From Taudactylus pleione (Eukaryota; Chordata; Amphibia; Anura; Myobatrachidae): DNA of 64,000 nucleotides. A program made the position numbers and the translations under genes. The notes below the pieces were generated by a model that saw nothing but the letters and a program-made list of their open reading frames with translations, had not been told where the DNA came from and made no database searches. Below, piece by piece: positions 62,035-64,000 of this stretch; the first letter of the stretch is position 1, and every line of letters starts with the position of its first letter. The DNA lies in assembly GCA_031769625.1 (NCBI GenBank), contig JAUIMM010000722.1, positions 310,001-374,000 of the forward strand, in the 5' to 3' direction.

Positions 62035-62575
62035 CTTGCAGTTTTTGATCCATTTGTTCTACAATTATGCGACCAGTATCGCTGGAAAGCCCTTGTTCAC
62101 AGCTACCTCCACACCAATTTTGGGCCTTTTTGACAATCAGGAGGAGGAGAAACAGCTGGTCAAAGATAGGGTTCCTAGGCTCCTCTGGTCCCGCTTCCAA
62201 AAATGCACGGAAAGACCTTTTTCAGAGCTACCTTCACACCGATTTTGTGCCATTATAACCACCATGCAGCGGAGAAATAGCCAATCAAAAGAAGGGTTCC
62301 TTGGAGAAATATACAGTTAATGGATACTTTTGTTCCTCCGGTCCCACTTTAAGTCAATGGAGATTTTTTTTTTGCTTTAAATGCTTGCAGTTATTGATCT
62401 ATTTGGTCTACAATTATGCGACCTGTATGCCTGGAAAGCACTTGATAAGAACTACTTCCACACAAATTTTGGGCCATTTTGACTGTCAGGCTGTGGAGAA
62501 ACAGCCAGTCAAAGAAAGGGTTCCTAGGCTACTCCAGTCCACTTTAAGTAAATTAAGATTTTTTTTTTTTAAATG
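62035..62575 (+). repeat. Three-module unit A1-A2-B, 541 bp
   Basis: A1 combines CCATTTGTTC with GGGCCTTTTTGAC. B is the GACCTGTATGCCTGG variant joined to A1 by a 12-T tract. Confidence 0.9.
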
Positions 62576-63300
62576 CTTGCAGTTTTTGATCCATTTGGTC
62601 TACAATTATGCGACCAGTATCGCTGGAAAGCCCTTGTTCACAGCTACCTCCACACCAATTTTGGGCCATTTTGACAATCAGGAGGAGGAGAAATAGCTGG
62701 TCAAATATAGGGTTCCTAGGCTCCTCTGGTCCCGCTTCCAAAAATGCACGAAAATAACTTTTTCAGAGCTACCTTCACACCGATTTTGTGCCATTATAAC
62801 CACCATGCAGCGGAGAAATAGCCAATCAAAAGAAGGGTTTCTTGGAGAAATATACAGTTAATGGATACTTTTGTTCCTCCGGTCCCACTTTAAGTCAATG
62901 GAGATTTTTTTTTGCTTTAAACGCTTGCAGTTATTGATCTATTTGGTCTACAATTATGCGACCTGTATGCCTGGAAAGCACTTGATAAGAACTACTTCCA
63001 CACAAATTTTGGGCCATTTTGACTGTCAGGCTGTGGAGAAACAGCCAGTCAAAGAAAGGGTTCCTAGGCTACTCCAGTCCACTTTAAGTAAATTAAGATT
63101 TTTTTTTTTAAATGCTTGCAGTTTTTGATCCATTTGGTCTACAATTATGCGACCAGTATCGCTGGAAAGCCCTTGTTCACAGCTACCTCCACACCAATTT
63201 TGGGCCATTTTGACAATCAGGAGGAGGAGAAACAGCTGGTCAAATATAGGGTTCCTAGGCTCCTCTGGTCCCGCTTCCAAAAATGCACGAAAATAACTTT
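62200..63300 (+). repeat. Tandem duplication of a three-module unit, period 541 bp
   Basis: Two consecutive three-module units (A1 at 62036 and 62577) share GATTTTGTGCCATTATAACC (62,241 and 62,782) and ACTTTTGTTCCTCC (62,327 and 62,868), found together nowhere else in the window. The second A1 has GGAGAAATAGCTGG (62,688), the next a GCTTTAAACGC linker (62,924). Confidence 0.85.
62576..63114 (+). repeat. Three-module unit A1-A2-B, 539 bp
   Basis: Second of two adjacent three-module units that share the ACTTTTGTTCC A2 tail. Confidence 0.9.
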
Positions 63301-64000
63301 TTCAGAGCTACCTTCACACCGATTTTGGGCCATTTTAACCACCATGCAGCGGAGAAATAGCCAATCAAAAGAAGGGTTCCTTGGAGAAATATACAGTTAA
63401 TGGACTCTTATGCTCCTCCGGTCCCACTTTAAGTCAATGGAGATTTTTTTTTGCTTTAAATGCTTGCAGTTATTGATCCATTTGGTCTACAATTATGCGA
63501 CCAGTATGGCTGGAAAGTACTTGATAAGAACTACTTCCACACAAATTTTGGGCCATTTTGACTGTCAGGCAGTGGAGAAACAGCCAGTCAAAGAAAGGGT
63601 TCCTAGGCTTCTCCAGTCCACTTTAAGTAAATTAAGATTTTTTTTTTTTAATGCTTGCAGTTATTGATCCATTTGGTCTACAATTATGCGACCACTATGG
63701 CTGGAAAGCACTTGCTAAGAACTACTGACAAACCAATTTTGGGCCATTTTGACTGTCAGGCAATGGAGAAACAGCCAGTCAAAGAAAGGGTTCCTAGTCT
63801 CCTCCAGTCCACTTTAAGTCAATTGAGATTTTTTTTTGCTTTAAATGCTTGCAGTTTTTGATTAATTTGGTCTACAATTATGCGACCAGTATCGCTGGAA
63901 AGCCCTTGTTCACAGCTACCTCCACACCAATTTTTGGCCATTTTGACAATCAGGAGGAGGAGAAACAGCTGGTCAAAGATAGGGTTCCTAGTCTCCTCTG

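Larger units (their letters stand above)
48270..62040 (+). repeat. Tandem superduplication, period 4395 bp, with one 3855-bp copy
   Basis: Corresponding points 48,272, 52,668, 56,523 and 60,918 are 4396, 3855 and 4395 bp apart. Shared states include TTTGATTAATTTGG with the six-module unit (48657, 53053, 56907), CTTGCATTTATTG (51,936, 55,792, 60,187), GCAGTATTTGATCC, GGGCCTTTTTGAC, and TATATTTCTTTTTAAATG (52,840, 56,695, 61,090). The middle copy lacks a 541-bp stretch equivalent to 50,121-50,661, which is retained in the third copy at 58,371-58,911. Confidence 0.9.
1..64000 (+). repeat. Satellite array built on a 733-bp four-module higher-order repeat
   Basis: The whole window is head-to-tail copies of one repeat family, all in the same orientation. 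Each unit opens with TTGCAGTTTTTGATCC (module A1). These openings lie at 28, 788, 1328, 2061, 2604, 3144, 3904, 4444, 5177, 5910, 6640, 7373, 8106, 8839, 9378, 10111, 10843, 11382, 12114, 12847, 13580, 14312, 14852, 15585, 16317, 17050, 17783, 18515, 19055, 19788, 20520, 21253, 22177, 22717, 23449, 24180, 24913, 25645, 26376, 27108, 27840, 28573, 29304, 30037, 30770, 31308, 32040, 32579, 33312, 34046, 34585, 35316, 35855, 36588, 37322, 38053, 38592, 39324, 40056, 40789, 41521, 42253, 42986, 43718, 44452, 45184, 45724, 46458, 47190, 47731, 48657, 49774, 50315, 51048, 51588, 52321, 53053, 54170, 54903, 55443, 56176, 56907, 58024, 58565, 59298, 59838, 60571, 61303, 62036, 62577, 63116 and 63849. 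Spacings are mostly 730-734 bp, with shorter (about 540) and longer (760, about 925, 1117) exceptions. Bases 1-26 are the tail of a B module and 63848-64000 is a cut A1. I see no inserted foreign sequence. Confidence 0.97.

Noticed and set aside
1..64000. CRISPR array
   Set aside because: Repeats are 170-220 bp and contiguous, with no short repeats separated by unique spacers and no cas genes.
1..64000. Tandem SINE or tRNA-derived element with a Pol III promoter (GGTTCCTAGGCTCC as a B box, T-tracts as terminators)
   Set aside because: The GGTTC start resembles a B box, but the following GAANCC part does not fit and I find no A box at the proper distance. There are no target-site duplications or dispersed copies.
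1..64000. Transposable-element insertions or LTR remnants
   Set aside because: Every stretch I read can be assigned to A1, A2, B or C. No unit-length increase is left unexplained apart from the 27-bp internal duplication.
1..64000. Cruciform-forming inverted repeats within the modules
   Set aside because: Only short palindromes are present (CCTAGG, CAATTG, parts of CCAATTTTGG and GGGCC). No long arm pairs were seen on either strand.

Overview
The window is one uninterrupted satellite-DNA array. From base 1 to base 64,000 I see a single repeat family, with no recognisable protein-coding gene, tRNA, rRNA, transposon or unique sequence. The organism must be a eukaryote: no prokaryotic genome carries arrays of this kind, and the variation between copies is concentrated at CpG sites in the way expected of methylated cytosine (vertebrate or plant more likely than insect or yeast). 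I do not recognise the repeat family and do not name a species. A centromeric or other constitutive heterochromatin location is the natural inference.

Basic unit. The canonical unit is a 733-bp higher-order repeat (HOR) of four related modules, called here A1, A2, B and C. B (191 bp) and C (194 bp) are close relatives. A1 and A2 (348 bp together) are more diverged. A1 runs into A2 without the poly-T linker that closes A2, B and C, and A2 carries roughly 30 extra bases. I place 92 A1 starts, giving 91 complete units: 63 four-module units (730-734 bp, two of them 760 bp), 23 three-module units (538-543 bp), two five-module units (924 and 926 bp) and three six-module units (1117 bp). Some odd-sized units contain chimeric modules (B/C or C/A1).

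Large-scale layout. Above the 733-bp level, the array is a chain of larger tandem duplications: period 3116 bp (1 to about 5.57 kb), 1466 bp (6.2-9.1 kb), 4203 bp in 2.4 copies (11.8-21.8 kb), about 2928 bp (25.9-30.8 kb), 3276 bp with a partial third copy (31.05-39.6 kb), 2197 bp (39.6-43.7 kb), 2006 bp (43.7-48.3 kb), 4395 bp with one internally shortened 3855-bp copy (48.3-62.0 kb) and 541 bp (62.2-63.3 kb). The stretches between them are mosaics of the same modules. Breakpoints repeatedly fall in or near the poly-T linkers.

Function. Nothing here looks translated. Every open frame is a by-product of the repeat: most start at TTG, they overlap in several frames on both strands, and they recur with each unit. 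The most suggestive functional signal is a 17-bp minus-strand motif at each A1/A2 junction, once per HOR. It matches the mammalian CENP-B box at 14 of 17 positions, including the last 12 in a row, but lacks the TTCG half of the box's essential core. No previously undescribed gene system is visible; the interest lies in the array's architecture and evolution.
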